Source: Nonomuraea terrae (GTDB lineage Bacteria; Actinomycetota; Actinomycetes; Streptosporangiales; Streptosporangiaceae). From it: DNA of 64,000 nt. This document shows, in pieces, positions 1 through 7,822 of this stretch. Position numbers and translations under genes: made by a program. The stretch is from contig NZ_SMKQ01000023.1 of NCBI RefSeq assembly GCF_004348995.1, positions 1 through 64,000 of the forward strand, written 5' to 3'. Position 1 is the stretch's first letter, and each line of letters opens with the position of its first letter. The notes below the pieces were generated by a model. The model worked only from the letters and a program-made list of their open reading frames with translations, was not told where the DNA came from and made no database searches.

Positions 1-30
1 GCGTCAGCGTCAGAGGTGTATCAGAGACAG
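1..30. other. Residual sequencing-adapter sequence at contig edge
   Basis: The first 30 bases match the 3' end of the Nextera/Tn5 read-1 adapter at 26 of 30 positions by eye (mismatches at 1, 4, 15 and 22) and end in the mosaic-end tail CAGAGACAG. Coding sequence of eccC begins right after it at base 31. This is best explained as untrimmed library adapter with errors, not genomic DNA. The adapter identity rests on my memory of the adapter sequence. Confidence 0.85.
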
Positions 31-3000
31 CCCCCGCGCGGCGAGATCCTGCTCGAATCTCCCCCCGAGATTCCCGAGGTCCAGAGCCAGGGCTTCACCG
101 CGGTACTCACCTACCTGCCCATGGTCGCCGGGGCCGCGGCGATGGGCCTGATGTTCACCGTGGGCGGCAACAGCAACCCGATCATGTACGTGGCCAGCGG
201 CCTGTTCGCGCTGTCCATGGTGGGGATGACGATCGGCCAGCTGGCGCGCCAGGCAGGCGAGCGCAAGTACCGGCTCAACGGCGCCCGCCGCGACTACTTC
301 CGTTACCTGAGCCAGGTGCGCAAGCGGGCCAGGCGCGCGGCCCGGCAGCAGCGTGAGGCCCTCGAGTGGAGCGGGCCCGAGCCCGATGCCCTGTGGTGGA
401 TCGCCATGGGCCCGCGGCTGTGGGAGCGCCGTCCCCGCGACGAGGACTTCGCCACCGTACGGCTCGGCACCGGCGTCCAGAAGCTCGCGATCCAGATCAT
501 CCCGCCGGACTCCAAGCCGGTGGAGGACCTGGACGCGCTGTCGGCCGGCGCGTTGCGCAGGTTCGTCAGGGCACATTCGACGGTCGCCGAGCTGCCCGTC
601 GCCGTCGCGCTCGGCTCGTTCGCCAGGATCCGGCTGACCGGCGAACCCGGGGCCATGCGTGACCTCGTCCGCGCCATGATCGCCCAGCTCACCGTGTTCC
701 ACTGTCCCGACGACATGCGGATCATGGTGTGCGCCGACGTGGAGACCATGCCCCAGTGGGAGTGGGTGAAGTGGCTGCCCCACGCGCTGCATCCGGAGGA
801 GGTGGACGCGGCGGGCGCCGTACGGCTCATGACGGAGAACCTGGGCGAACTGGACCGGCTGGTCGGCGACGAGCTCAAGGAGCGCGCCCGCTTCCGGCCC
901 GGCGCGCCGGCCGACGCACTGCCGTACCACGTGCTCATCGTGGACAACGGGCACGTGCCGCACGACTCCCAGCTCGGCAGCGACGCCATCCACGGCGTGA
1001 CCGTGATCGACCTGTCCGGCTCGACCGCCGACGTCGAGGAGCAGAACACGCTGCGGTTGGACGTGCGGTCCGACGGGTTCCACATGGTGAAGCTCGACCA
1101 CGCGGGCAAGGAGCACCTCACGCGGCTCGGAGACCCCGACCGGCTCGACTACATGCGGGTGGAGGGCCTGGCCCGCCAGCTGGCGCCGCTGCGCGCCTCC
1201 GCCGCCGTCGCCGGGGAGAGCGAGGACGTGCTCGCCGCCAACACCACGCTGACCGAGCTGCTCGGCGTTGGCGACCCGGCCCAGCTTGACCCGTCCGTGA
1301 CCTGGCGGCCGCGGGCCGGCCGCAACAGGCTGAGGGTCCCCATCGGCCTGGGCGGCGACGGACGCGTGGTGGAGCTGGACATCAAGGAGTCCGCGCAGGG
1401 CGGCATGGGGCCACACGGCCTGGTCATCGGCGCCACGGGCTCCGGCAAGAGCGAGCTGCTGCGCACGCTGGTGCTGGGCCTCGCCATCACGCACTCCTCG
1501 GAGACCCTCAACTTCGTCCTGGTCGACTTCAAGGGCGGCGCGACGTTCCTCGGGCTGGAGTCGCTCTCCCACGTCTCGGCGGTCATCACCAACCTGGAGG
1601 ACGAGCTGCCGCTGGTCGACCGCATGCACGACGCCCTGCACGGCGAGATGGTGCGCCGGCAGGAACTGCTGCGCTCGGCGGGCAACTACGCGTCCCTGCG
1701 CGACTACGAGCGGGCCAGGGAGCAGGGGGCCAACCTGGCGCCGTTGCCCACGCTCTTCGTGGTGCTGGACGAGTTCAGCGAGCTGTTGTCCGCCAAGCCC
1801 GAGTTCATCGAGCTGTTCGTGATGATCGGTCGGCTGGGCCGGTCGCTGGGCGTGCACCTGCTGCTGGCCTCGCAGCGCCTGGAGGAGGGACGGCTGCGCG
1901 GCCTGGACACCCACCTGTCGTACCGGATCGGTCTGCGCACCTTCTCGGCCATGGAGAGCCGGGTCGTCCTGGGTGTGGCCGACGCGTACGAGCTGCCCTC
2001 CGCACCCGGCAACGGATATCTCAAGTTCGACACCACCGGCATGACCAGGTTCAAGGCCGCGTACGTGTCGGGCCCCTACCAGCCCGACTCCCGCCACTCC
2101 AGCTCCGACGACGGCCACACCGTCCTGCGGCAGGTCGTGGAGTACGGCCCGACCTACGTGCCGCTCCCGGTCGTCAAGGAACCGGCCGGCGAGGAGCGGA
2201 AGGCAGAGGTCGACGAGCGGGCCGCGCAGAAGAACAGCCTGCTCGACATCGTGGTGCGCCGCCTGGCCGGGCAGGGCCCCGCCGCGCACCGCATCTGGCT
2301 GCCGCCGCTCAGCGAGCCGCCCACGCTCGCCCACCTGCTGCCGGCGCTCTCCGTCACGCCGGAGTACGGCCTGTCCACGACCGGCTGGGACGGACGGGGC
2401 AGGCTGCACGCCGTCATCGGCATCATCGACAAGCCGTTCGAACAACGCCGCGATCCGTACTGGGTGGATCTGTCCGGCGCGGCCGGGCACGTAGGCGTGG
2501 CGGGCGGCACCCAGAGCGGCAAGACCAACGTGCTGCGCACTCTGATCACCAGCATGGCCCTCACCCACACGCCGCGGGAGGCGCAGTTCTACTGCCTCGA
2601 CTTCGGTGGCGGCGGCCTGGCGGCCCTGGAAGGGGTGCCGCACGTCGGCGGCGTGGCCACCAGGCTGGACGCCGACCGGGTACGCAGGACCGTCGCCGAG
2701 GTCTCGGGGCTGCTGCGGCAACGCGAGCGCGAGTTCGCCGACCGCGGCATCGAGTCCGTCGCCACGTACCGGCGCATGGTCGCCGACGGCAGCCTGCCGA
2801 GCGACGGCTGGGGAGATGTGTTCCTGGTCATCGACGGCTGGCTGACGATCAGGCAGGAGTTCGAGGGACTGGAGGCCGTGATCACCGACCTGGCGGCGCG
2901 CGGGCTCGGTTACGGCATCCACGTGGTGGCCGCGACCAACAAGTGGTCGGAGTTCCGGGCGGGCATCAAGGACCTGTTCGGCACCAGGATCGAGTTCAAG

Positions 3001-3966
3001 CTGGGCGACCCGTACGAGTCGGAGATCAGTAGAAAGGCCTCGGTCGCCGTGCCCGAGGGGGTGCCGGGCCGGGGCCTGACCAGGGACGGCATGCACTTCC
3101 TCGCCGCGCTGCCGAGGATCGACGGGCGGACCACCGCCGACGACGTGGCCGAGGGCGTGCGGTCGCTGGTCGAGCTCGTCCGCGAGTCGTGGCAGGGGCC
3201 CGCGGCACGGCCCGTGCGCCTGCTGCCGTCGCTGCTGCCTGCCGCCTCCCTGCCGGTGCCCGAGCAGACGGGCCCTGGACGGATCGCGATCGGCATCGAC
3301 GAGGACTCCCTCTCCCCGGTCATGGTCGACTTCGACAACGATCCGCACTTCATCGTGTTCGGCGACAACGAGTGCGGCAAGTCCAACGTGCTCAGGCTCG
3401 TCATGGAGGGCGTGGTGGCGAGGAGAACGCCGCGCGAGGCCATGATGATCGTGATCGACTACCGGCGCTCGCTGCTGGACACCGCCGTGACCGACCACCG
3501 CATCGGCTACGCCGCCTCCAGCACCGCCGCCGTCGAGCTGATCCAGGAGGCCCGCTCCGCGCTGCTCAAGCGGCTGCCACCGGCCGACCTCACGCCGGAG
3601 CAGCTGCGCGCGCGCAGCTGGTGGCAGGGCTCCGACCTCTACATCGTGGTCGACGATTACGACCTCGTGGCGACCTCCAGCAATCCGCTGGCGCCCCTGG
3701 CCGACCTGCTGCCCCAAGCCCGCGACATCGGCCTGCACCTGGTGCTGGCCCGACAGAGCGGAGGCGCCAGCCGGGCCATGTACGATCAGGCCGTCCAGCG
3801 CATGAAGGAGATGGCCAGCCCGGCCCTGATCATGTCGGGCAACCGCGAGGAGGGGCCGCTCTTCGGCAACATCCGGCCGCAGGCACTGCCGGTGGGCCGT
3901 GGTTTCTACGTCGACCGGAGATCCGGCTCGCGTCTGGTCCAGACGGCGTTCCTGGAGCCGTCGTGA
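31..3966 (+). CDS. eccC: Type VII secretion FtsK/SpoIIIE-family ATPase EccC, 5'-truncated
   Basis: EccC is the membrane ATPase motor that recognises and drives WXG100-type substrates through the type VII secretion channel. About 1,311 residues are present. The conserved GEILLESPPEIPE segment near the start is followed by two membrane segments (about 25-44 and 50-68 of the genomic part), a cytoplasmic stalk, and three ATPase domains. Their Walker A motifs are GATGSGKS (near nt 1429), GGTQSGKT (near 2503) and GDNECGKS (3361). Each has a Walker B-like stretch (VVLDEF, LVIDGW, IVVDDY). Both halves are in one polypeptide, unlike the split EccCa/EccCb of some mycobacterial loci. The natural start lies beyond the contig edge; the apparent GTG at 16 is adapter. 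Downstream genes encode likely substrates. Confidence 0.95.
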   Translation, partial: PPRGEILLESPPEIPEVQSQGFTAVLTYLPMVAGAAAMGLMFTVGGNSNPIMYVASGLFALSMVGMTIGQLARQAGERKYRLNGARRDYFRYLSQVRKRARRAARQQREALEWSGPEPDALWWIAMGPRLWERRPRDEDFATVRLGTGVQKLAIQIIPPDSKPVEDLDALSAGALRRFVRAHSTVAELPVAVALGSFARIRLTGEPGAMRDLVRAMIAQLTVFHCPDDMRIMVCADVETMPQWEWVKWLPHALHPEEVDAAGAVRLMTENLGELDRLVGDELKERARFRPGAPADALPYHVLIVDNGHVPHDSQLGSDAIHGVTVIDLSGSTADVEEQNTLRLDVRSDGFHMVKLDHAGKEHLTRLGDPDRLDYMRVEGLARQLAPLRASAAVAGESEDVLAANTTLTELLGVGDPAQLDPSVTWRPRAGRNRLRVPIGLGGDGRVVELDIKESAQGGMGPHGLVIGATGSGKSELLRTLVLGLAITHSSETLNFVLVDFKGGATFLGLESLSHVSAVITNLEDELPLVDRMHDALHGEMVRRQELLRSAGNYASLRDYERAREQGANLAPLPTLFVVLDEFSELLSAKPEFIELFVMIGRLGRSLGVHLLLASQRLEEGRLRGLDTHLSYRIGLRTFSAMESRVVLGVADAYELPSAPGNGYLKFDTTGMTRFKAAYVSGPYQPDSRHSSSDDGHTVLRQVVEYGPTYVPLPVVKEPAGEERKAEVDERAAQKNSLLDIVVRRLAGQGPAAHRIWLPPLSEPPTLAHLLPALSVTPEYGLSTTGWDGRGRLHAVIGIIDKPFEQRRDPYWVDLSGAAGHVGVAGGTQSGKTNVLRTLITSMALTHTPREAQFYCLDFGGGGLAALEGVPHVGGVATRLDADRVRRTVAEVSGLLRQREREFADRGIESVATYRRMVADGSLPSDGWGDVFLVIDGWLTIRQEFEGLEAVITDLAARGLGYGIHVVAATNKWSEFRAGIKDLFGTRIEFKLGDPYESEISRKASVAVPEGVPGRGLTRDGMHFLAALPRIDGRTTADDVAEGVRSLVELVRESWQGPAARPVRLLPSLLPAASLPVPEQTGPGRIAIGIDEDSLSPVMVDFDNDPHFIVFGDNECGKSNVLRLVMEGVVARRTPREAMMIVIDYRRSLLDTAVTDHRIGYAASSTAAVELIQEARSALLKRLPPADLTPEQLRARSWWQGSDLYIVVDDYDLVATSSNPLAPLADLLPQARDIGLHLVLARQSGGASRAMYDQAVQRMKEMASPALIMSGNREEGPLFGNIRPQALPVGRGFYVDRRSGSRLVQTAFLEPS

Positions 3967-4015
3967 CACAGAGGCGCCCGTCGCCACGGGCGGCGCACAA
4001 CAGTCAGGGAGTCTC

Positions 4016-4321
4016 GTGAGTTTCGTGGACGTGCACGTCCAGGCGCTGGAGGAGTGCGGACGGCAGAGTCTCAGGGTGCGCAACATGCTCGACGTCGACG
4101 ACGCGTTCGTCGGCGGAGACGGCCCTCGGCCGGGCGAGGCCAGAGCCGCCGTCTTCGGCGACATCGAGGGCGCCGGCTCCCTGGCCGCCAAGGTGAACGC
4201 CGTCTGGAGGTCGATCGAGGAGGATCTCGGCGCAGGACGCAACCGCCTGAAGAACGTCCACGACGCACTCGGCGAGGTCGCCGGCAACTTCAGGTCAGCG
4301 GAAGGAGCCAACGGCGGATGA
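4016..4321 (+). CDS. Small ESX-like helical protein of the T7SS locus
   Basis: A 101-residue protein starting at a GTG 49 bases after eccC. No WXG motif is obvious, but the size, charged amphipathic helices (VWRSIEEDLGAGRNRLKNVHDAL in two parts) and position directly before a WXG100 protein suggest a partner in an ESX-type heterodimer. The stop overlaps the next start as ATGA, so the two are probably translationally coupled. The 5' extension of this frame into the eccC end was rejected because the GTG start gives a protein of ESX size. Function is inference from context. Confidence 0.7.
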   Translation: MSFVDVHVQALEECGRQSLRVRNMLDVDDAFVGGDGPRPGEARAAVFGDIEGAGSLAAKVNAVWRSIEEDLGAGRNRLKNVHDALGEVAGNFRSAEGANGG

Positions 4322-5436
4322 GCCTCGTATCGACGCTGGCCTCGCTGAAGCGGAAGCTCGACGGCGACCCACAGGAGATCAGGAACATCGCCGCCGCCCT
4401 GCGCACGGTCGCCGAGCACGTCGCCACGTCCGCCGGCAGGCTCACCGCGTATGTCGACGAGGTGGACAACGCCTGGCAGGGCCGCTCGTCGGAGGCCTTC
4501 GCCACGTACATGACCGCCTACCCCCGCGCCGGGCAGAGCCTGAAGGGGGCGATCACCGCCTGCGCCTCGGCTCTCGACACCGCGGCGGGGGCGCTGGAGA
4601 CCGCCTACAACACGGTCGACGGTCTCCACCGGGACGCGATGGCGGAGGAGAACGCGTACAAGCGGAACCATCCCGACGCCTCGCAGGCCGACATCGACGG
4701 CCACCTCGGCGGCGTGGCGTCGCTCAGCGGAGCCGCCGGCAAGGCCCGCCAGGCAGTGACCGACGCGGAGACCGCCCTGAGCACGGCCGTCCGAGCCCTC
4801 GACCGCCAGCTCGGGGAGGACGGCTTCCGCTTCTTCCACGGCATCCGCCAGCCCGGCGGCGCCGACTTCCAGTCCGGTGAGCACGCGGTCGACTGGAAGA
4901 AGGCGGCCGGTTACCGGCCCACCACGACGCTCGCCTCGACGGGCGCGCCCGGCGGCGGCGCTGGCGGTGGCGGCGCGGGCGGTGGCGGCGGTGTCGGGCC
5001 GGCCTCGTCGTACGGGAACGCCCCGGCGCCCAAGGCGCAGGTCGTCGAGTGGATCAAACAGGCGCTCACCGTCATCACGTCGCCCGGGATGGCCGCGATC
5101 ATGCGCCGGCGCGGTCTGGACGTGAGCGATCTGGACCCGAACGATCCCGTCGACATCCAGCGCATCTGGACGGTCATCTACCACGAGTCGGGCGGCAATC
5201 CCAACGCCGTCAACAACTGGGACGTCAACGCCAGGAACGGTGTGCCGTCCCAGGGCCTCATGCAGACCATCCCTCCGACGTTCAACGCGCATGCCCTGCC
5301 CGGCTACGGCGGGATCCGGGAGCCGGTGGACAACATCATCGCCGGAGTCCTGTACACCTACAGCCGCTACGGCGATCTCGCGCACCACCCCGGCATCCAA
5401 TCGCTGGAGAGAGGCGGCCCCTACCGGCCCTACTAA
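4318..5436 (+). CDS. WXG100 domain fused to lytic transglycosylase (SLT) domain
   Basis: A 372-residue protein. Residues 1-100 look like a WXG100 module (NAWQGRSSEAF near residue 50), followed by a second helical region, a glycine-rich linker (GAGGGGAGGGGG, about residues 205-225) and a C-terminal SLT-type lytic transglycosylase domain of about 130 residues. That domain contains the putative catalytic glutamate in YHESGGNPNAVN and the motif GVPSQGLMQTIPPTF. There is no signal peptide, so export through the adjacent EccC machine is the natural inference, after which the enzyme would cut peptidoglycan glycan strands. The start ATG overlaps the preceding stop. Confidence 0.88.
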   Translation: MSLVSTLASLKRKLDGDPQEIRNIAAALRTVAEHVATSAGRLTAYVDEVDNAWQGRSSEAFATYMTAYPRAGQSLKGAITACASALDTAAGALETAYNTVDGLHRDAMAEENAYKRNHPDASQADIDGHLGGVASLSGAAGKARQAVTDAETALSTAVRALDRQLGEDGFRFFHGIRQPGGADFQSGEHAVDWKKAAGYRPTTTLASTGAPGGGAGGGGAGGGGGVGPASSYGNAPAPKAQVVEWIKQALTVITSPGMAAIMRRRGLDVSDLDPNDPVDIQRIWTVIYHESGGNPNAVNNWDVNARNGVPSQGLMQTIPPTFNAHALPGYGGIREPVDNIIAGVLYTYSRYGDLAHHPGIQSLERGGPYRPY

Positions 5437-5559
5437 CCGCGAAAGCGCAAGAAAAGCGCAAGGAACGCCAGGTTACGACGACATTAAATGTGGACTCCCA
5501 TTCCCTTAACCCCCGAAAACAGCAATTTGTGCTACATATCGCGATGGTAAAAAGATCGG

Positions 5560-6216
5560 GTGTCGACTGATCCTCCATCCGCCACGCCATCCCCCTCGGG
5601 CGGCCCCTCGTCGGCCTACACGCCCACCGCGAGCCCGTCCCCCACCGGTGGGACGCAGTCACCCGCTCCGACGCCGTCGTCCAGCCCGGCGCCGAGCACG
5701 TCCCCGACACCTAACCCCGCGCCCACATCGGGCGCGCCGGAGCCGTCGACGACTCCCACGCCGCTGCCCAGCATGGTGAGCCCGTGCCCACACGTCCCGC
5801 CGTGCCCGCCGCCGACGTGCCTGCCGCCGTCGCTGCGGCCCTCGTCTGCGCCCACCACCTCGAACTCGCCAGCCCAACCGTCCAGAGCGGGCAGCAGTTC
5901 GGGCGACCGCTCGCAGCTGCCCGGTTACGAGGTCGAGGCGGGTCACCTCGCCACGTTCTCCGGGACCATGCAGAGCACGGCGACGGGGGTGAACCTGGCC
6001 GGGAACCGGACCCCGCGCTTCGAGGGCTGGAACCTGGCGCCGCTCGCCGGCATGCCGCAGATCGGCCTGAGGTTCGTCGGCCGCCTCAACGCCATCGCCG
6101 ACACCTGGCGCGACAGCACCGGCATCCTGGGCAACGTCCTCAGGGACGACAGCGACAAGATCATCAAATCGGCGGCCAACTACCGGGCCGCCAACTTGGA
6201 CAGCGGAAAGCCTTAG
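5560..6216 (+). CDS. Pro/Ser/Thr-rich protein with ESX-like C-terminal domain
   Basis: A 218-residue protein from a GTG start. About the first 120 residues are low-complexity proline, serine and threonine with a few cysteines (PCPHVPPCPPPTC). The last 95 residues are ordinary globular or helical sequence with FEGWNLAPLAGMP and TWRDSTGILGNVL, compatible with a T7SS substrate-like fold. It follows a 123-base AT-richer gap (5437-5559) that may hold a promoter. Three bases separate it from the next gene. No family is recognised with certainty; a secreted T7SS substrate or accessory is inferred from context. Confidence 0.6.
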   Translation: MSTDPPSATPSPSGGPSSAYTPTASPSPTGGTQSPAPTPSSSPAPSTSPTPNPAPTSGAPEPSTTPTPLPSMVSPCPHVPPCPPPTCLPPSLRPSSAPTTSNSPAQPSRAGSSSGDRSQLPGYEVEAGHLATFSGTMQSTATGVNLAGNRTPRFEGWNLAPLAGMPQIGLRFVGRLNAIADTWRDSTGILGNVLRDDSDKIIKSAANYRAANLDSGKP

Positions 6217-6219
6217 AGG

Positions 6220-7077
6220 ATGTCGACCCCTCCGAACCAGCCGCCGAAGCTGCTCGTGCCCGGCCGGCCCACCGTTCCCCAGAGCACCCAGCAGTTCTAC
6301 CTCACCAACGCCAGCGGGACGGTGACGAAGACCGTGCCCGTGCCTCCGGCCGCCGCGACCCGTACCGATCCCGGCTTCTTCAAGCGCCTCGTCGGCCAGC
6401 TCAACCCGCTGCGGCAGACCACCAGGACGGCGACCGTGATGTCCGGGCTCGGTGTGGCCGCGCTGGCCCTCGACGTGGCGGCCACGGTCAACCTCGGCAA
6501 TCCGTTCCTGTTCTACGACCGCCGCGAGACCTGGAAGGAGATGTCGGGCTCGCTGGAGGGCAACCGCTCCAATCTGTGGCGTGGCTACTTCGACGACATC
6601 GCACCGAACTGGAAGGGCCACGCAGCCGAAATGCTCCAGCAGTACGTGCGATTCAACGTCAACGGCCTGTTCAGCCAGCTCGGTAAGGTCAGCGACGAGA
6701 TGAGCGGCGCGATGCACAACCAGTACAAAGAGGTGCTGGAGTACGACTTGTCGGTGTTCGGCCTCTACGCCGGCTCGGCACCGATCCTGCGCACGCTGGC
6801 GAGCATGAGCGCGAATCCGGTCGCGCGCGCCGCCCTGATGACCCAGGTCGGCGTCTTCACGACCGCGCTCGGCAACCTGGTCAAGCAATTCACCGACATC
6901 TACAACTCCTACGAGGGCGACCTCAACAAGCTGGAGCTGAAGCTGAACGACCTGAGGGGCGCCTTCTACCAGTCCGGCGACCCCGCCCAAGGAGCACGCC
7001 GGCTCAACCTCTCTCCCACCATCGCCGACCCGAAGAGCGTGAAGAACATGTGGATTCCCGCGGGGGCGGCGGAATGA
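6220..7077 (+). CDS. WXG-type T7SS-associated protein with central hydrophobic segment
   Basis: A 285-residue protein. The N-terminus is proline-rich, followed by a hydrophobic stretch (VMSGLGVAALALDVAATV, about residues 72-90) and then a helical region containing APNWKGHAAEML, which resembles the WXG turn of ESX proteins. A second hydrophobic stretch lies near 185-215, and the C-terminus ends in NMWIPAGAAE. It probably belongs to the set of secreted or membrane-associated proteins of this T7SS locus. The stop overlaps the next start (ATGA). The exact family was not identified. Confidence 0.65.
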   Translation: MSTPPNQPPKLLVPGRPTVPQSTQQFYLTNASGTVTKTVPVPPAAATRTDPGFFKRLVGQLNPLRQTTRTATVMSGLGVAALALDVAATVNLGNPFLFYDRRETWKEMSGSLEGNRSNLWRGYFDDIAPNWKGHAAEMLQQYVRFNVNGLFSQLGKVSDEMSGAMHNQYKEVLEYDLSVFGLYAGSAPILRTLASMSANPVARAALMTQVGVFTTALGNLVKQFTDIYNSYEGDLNKLELKLNDLRGAFYQSGDPAQGARRLNLSPTIADPKSVKNMWIPAGAAE

Positions 7078-7454
7078 GCGAGGTCAGCGCCTTCGCCGAA
7101 GGCAGGGAGAGCGATGTCGCCGGCCTGCTGCGCCACGTGAATGACTGGGCGGGCGTGCTGAACGAGAGGCTGACGACGCTGGCCCGCGAGCACCTGGACG
7201 GGACGGACCGCACAGGCGCCGTACGTGCCCGGGTCTCCGGCGCCGGCCGGCTGGTCGGGCTGACCATCGACCCGCGCGGCCTGCGCGACCTCGACAACGT
7301 CCAGCTCGCGCAGGCCGTCATGGAAGCGATCGCCGCCGCGCGCTCCGCCATGGGCGACCGGCTGACGGAGCTGACCGCTGATCCGGCCGGACCGGACCTG
7401 CCCGATGGCGACCCGTTGGCCCCCCACGTCGAGCGCCTGCTGAGGGAGGGCTGA
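7074..7454 (+). CDS. YbaB/EbfC-like small protein
   Basis: A 126-residue protein with the layout of the YbaB/EbfC family: an N-terminal helix, a short beta segment (VRARVSGAGRLVGLTIDPRGL) and a C-terminal helix (QLAQAVMEAIAAARSAM). Family members bind DNA or act as small dimeric partners. Actinobacterial T7SS loci often carry one, with a role that is not established to my knowledge. The start was chosen because ATG overlaps the upstream stop. It forms a pair with the following gene. Confidence 0.65.
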   Translation: MSEVSAFAEGRESDVAGLLRHVNDWAGVLNERLTTLAREHLDGTDRTGAVRARVSGAGRLVGLTIDPRGLRDLDNVQLAQAVMEAIAAARSAMGDRLTELTADPAGPDLPDGDPLAPHVERLLREG

Positions 7455-7456
7455 CC

Positions 7457-7753
7457 TTGCATGAGATGGACGAGGCCACGGCGCGCCTGGAACACCTCGT
7501 CTCCACAGCCAGGCGGGCCGAGGAGATGGCGGCCGAGTGGAGCACCCGCCGGCACGTCGGCCGCGCCGACGAGGGCAGGATCGTGGCCACGACCGATGCC
7601 GTCGGCGCCCTGGTCACGCTGGAGATCAGCCCGCTGAGCAGGAAACGACTGGATGCCAGACGGTTGGCCGACGAGATCCTGGCCGCCGTCACGAAGGCCG
7701 AGCAGGCCGCAGCGGCATCCCAGGACGAGCTCCTGCGCGGCCTCCACTCCTGA
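7457..7753 (+). CDS. Second YbaB/EbfC-like small protein
   Basis: A 98-residue protein with the same helix-beta-helix plan as its upstream neighbour (GRIVATTDAVGALVTLEISP followed by a long helix). The start is probably TTG at 7457, six bases after a GGAGGG ribosome-binding site. An in-frame ATG at 7466 is the alternative. It is the last gene of the + strand T7SS operon and ends just before a strong hairpin terminator. Heteromeric pairing with the previous protein is plausible but not shown. Confidence 0.6.
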   Translation: MHEMDEATARLEHLVSTARRAEEMAAEWSTRRHVGRADEGRIVATTDAVGALVTLEISPLSRKRLDARRLADEILAAVTKAEQAAAASQDELLRGLHS

Positions 7754-7768
7754 CCCACGCAACGAAGA

Positions 7769-7799
7769 GCCCCCTTCGGATGCACGCTCCGAAGGGGGC
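7769..7799. terminator. Intrinsic bidirectional terminator between converging T7SS blocks
   Basis: A perfect 12-bp inverted repeat, GCCCCCTTCGGA and its complement, with a 7-base loop. It lies between the converging ends at 7753 (+) and 7823 (-), so it probably ends both transcripts. Confidence 0.85.
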
Positions 7800-7822
7800 C
7801 CTGTGACATTCGCAGTGCCGGC

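Noticed and set aside
4054-4317. Upstream extension of the WXG100-SLT protein
   Set aside because: It is Arg-rich and overlaps the small ESX-like gene; ATG at 4318 gives a normal WXG100 start and ATGA coupling.
10-5400. 1,796-codon open frame on the - strand
   Set aside because: It lies opposite eccC and the next genes, has an Arg/Gly/Val-rich random composition, and its start is in the adapter. It is a GC-driven shadow.
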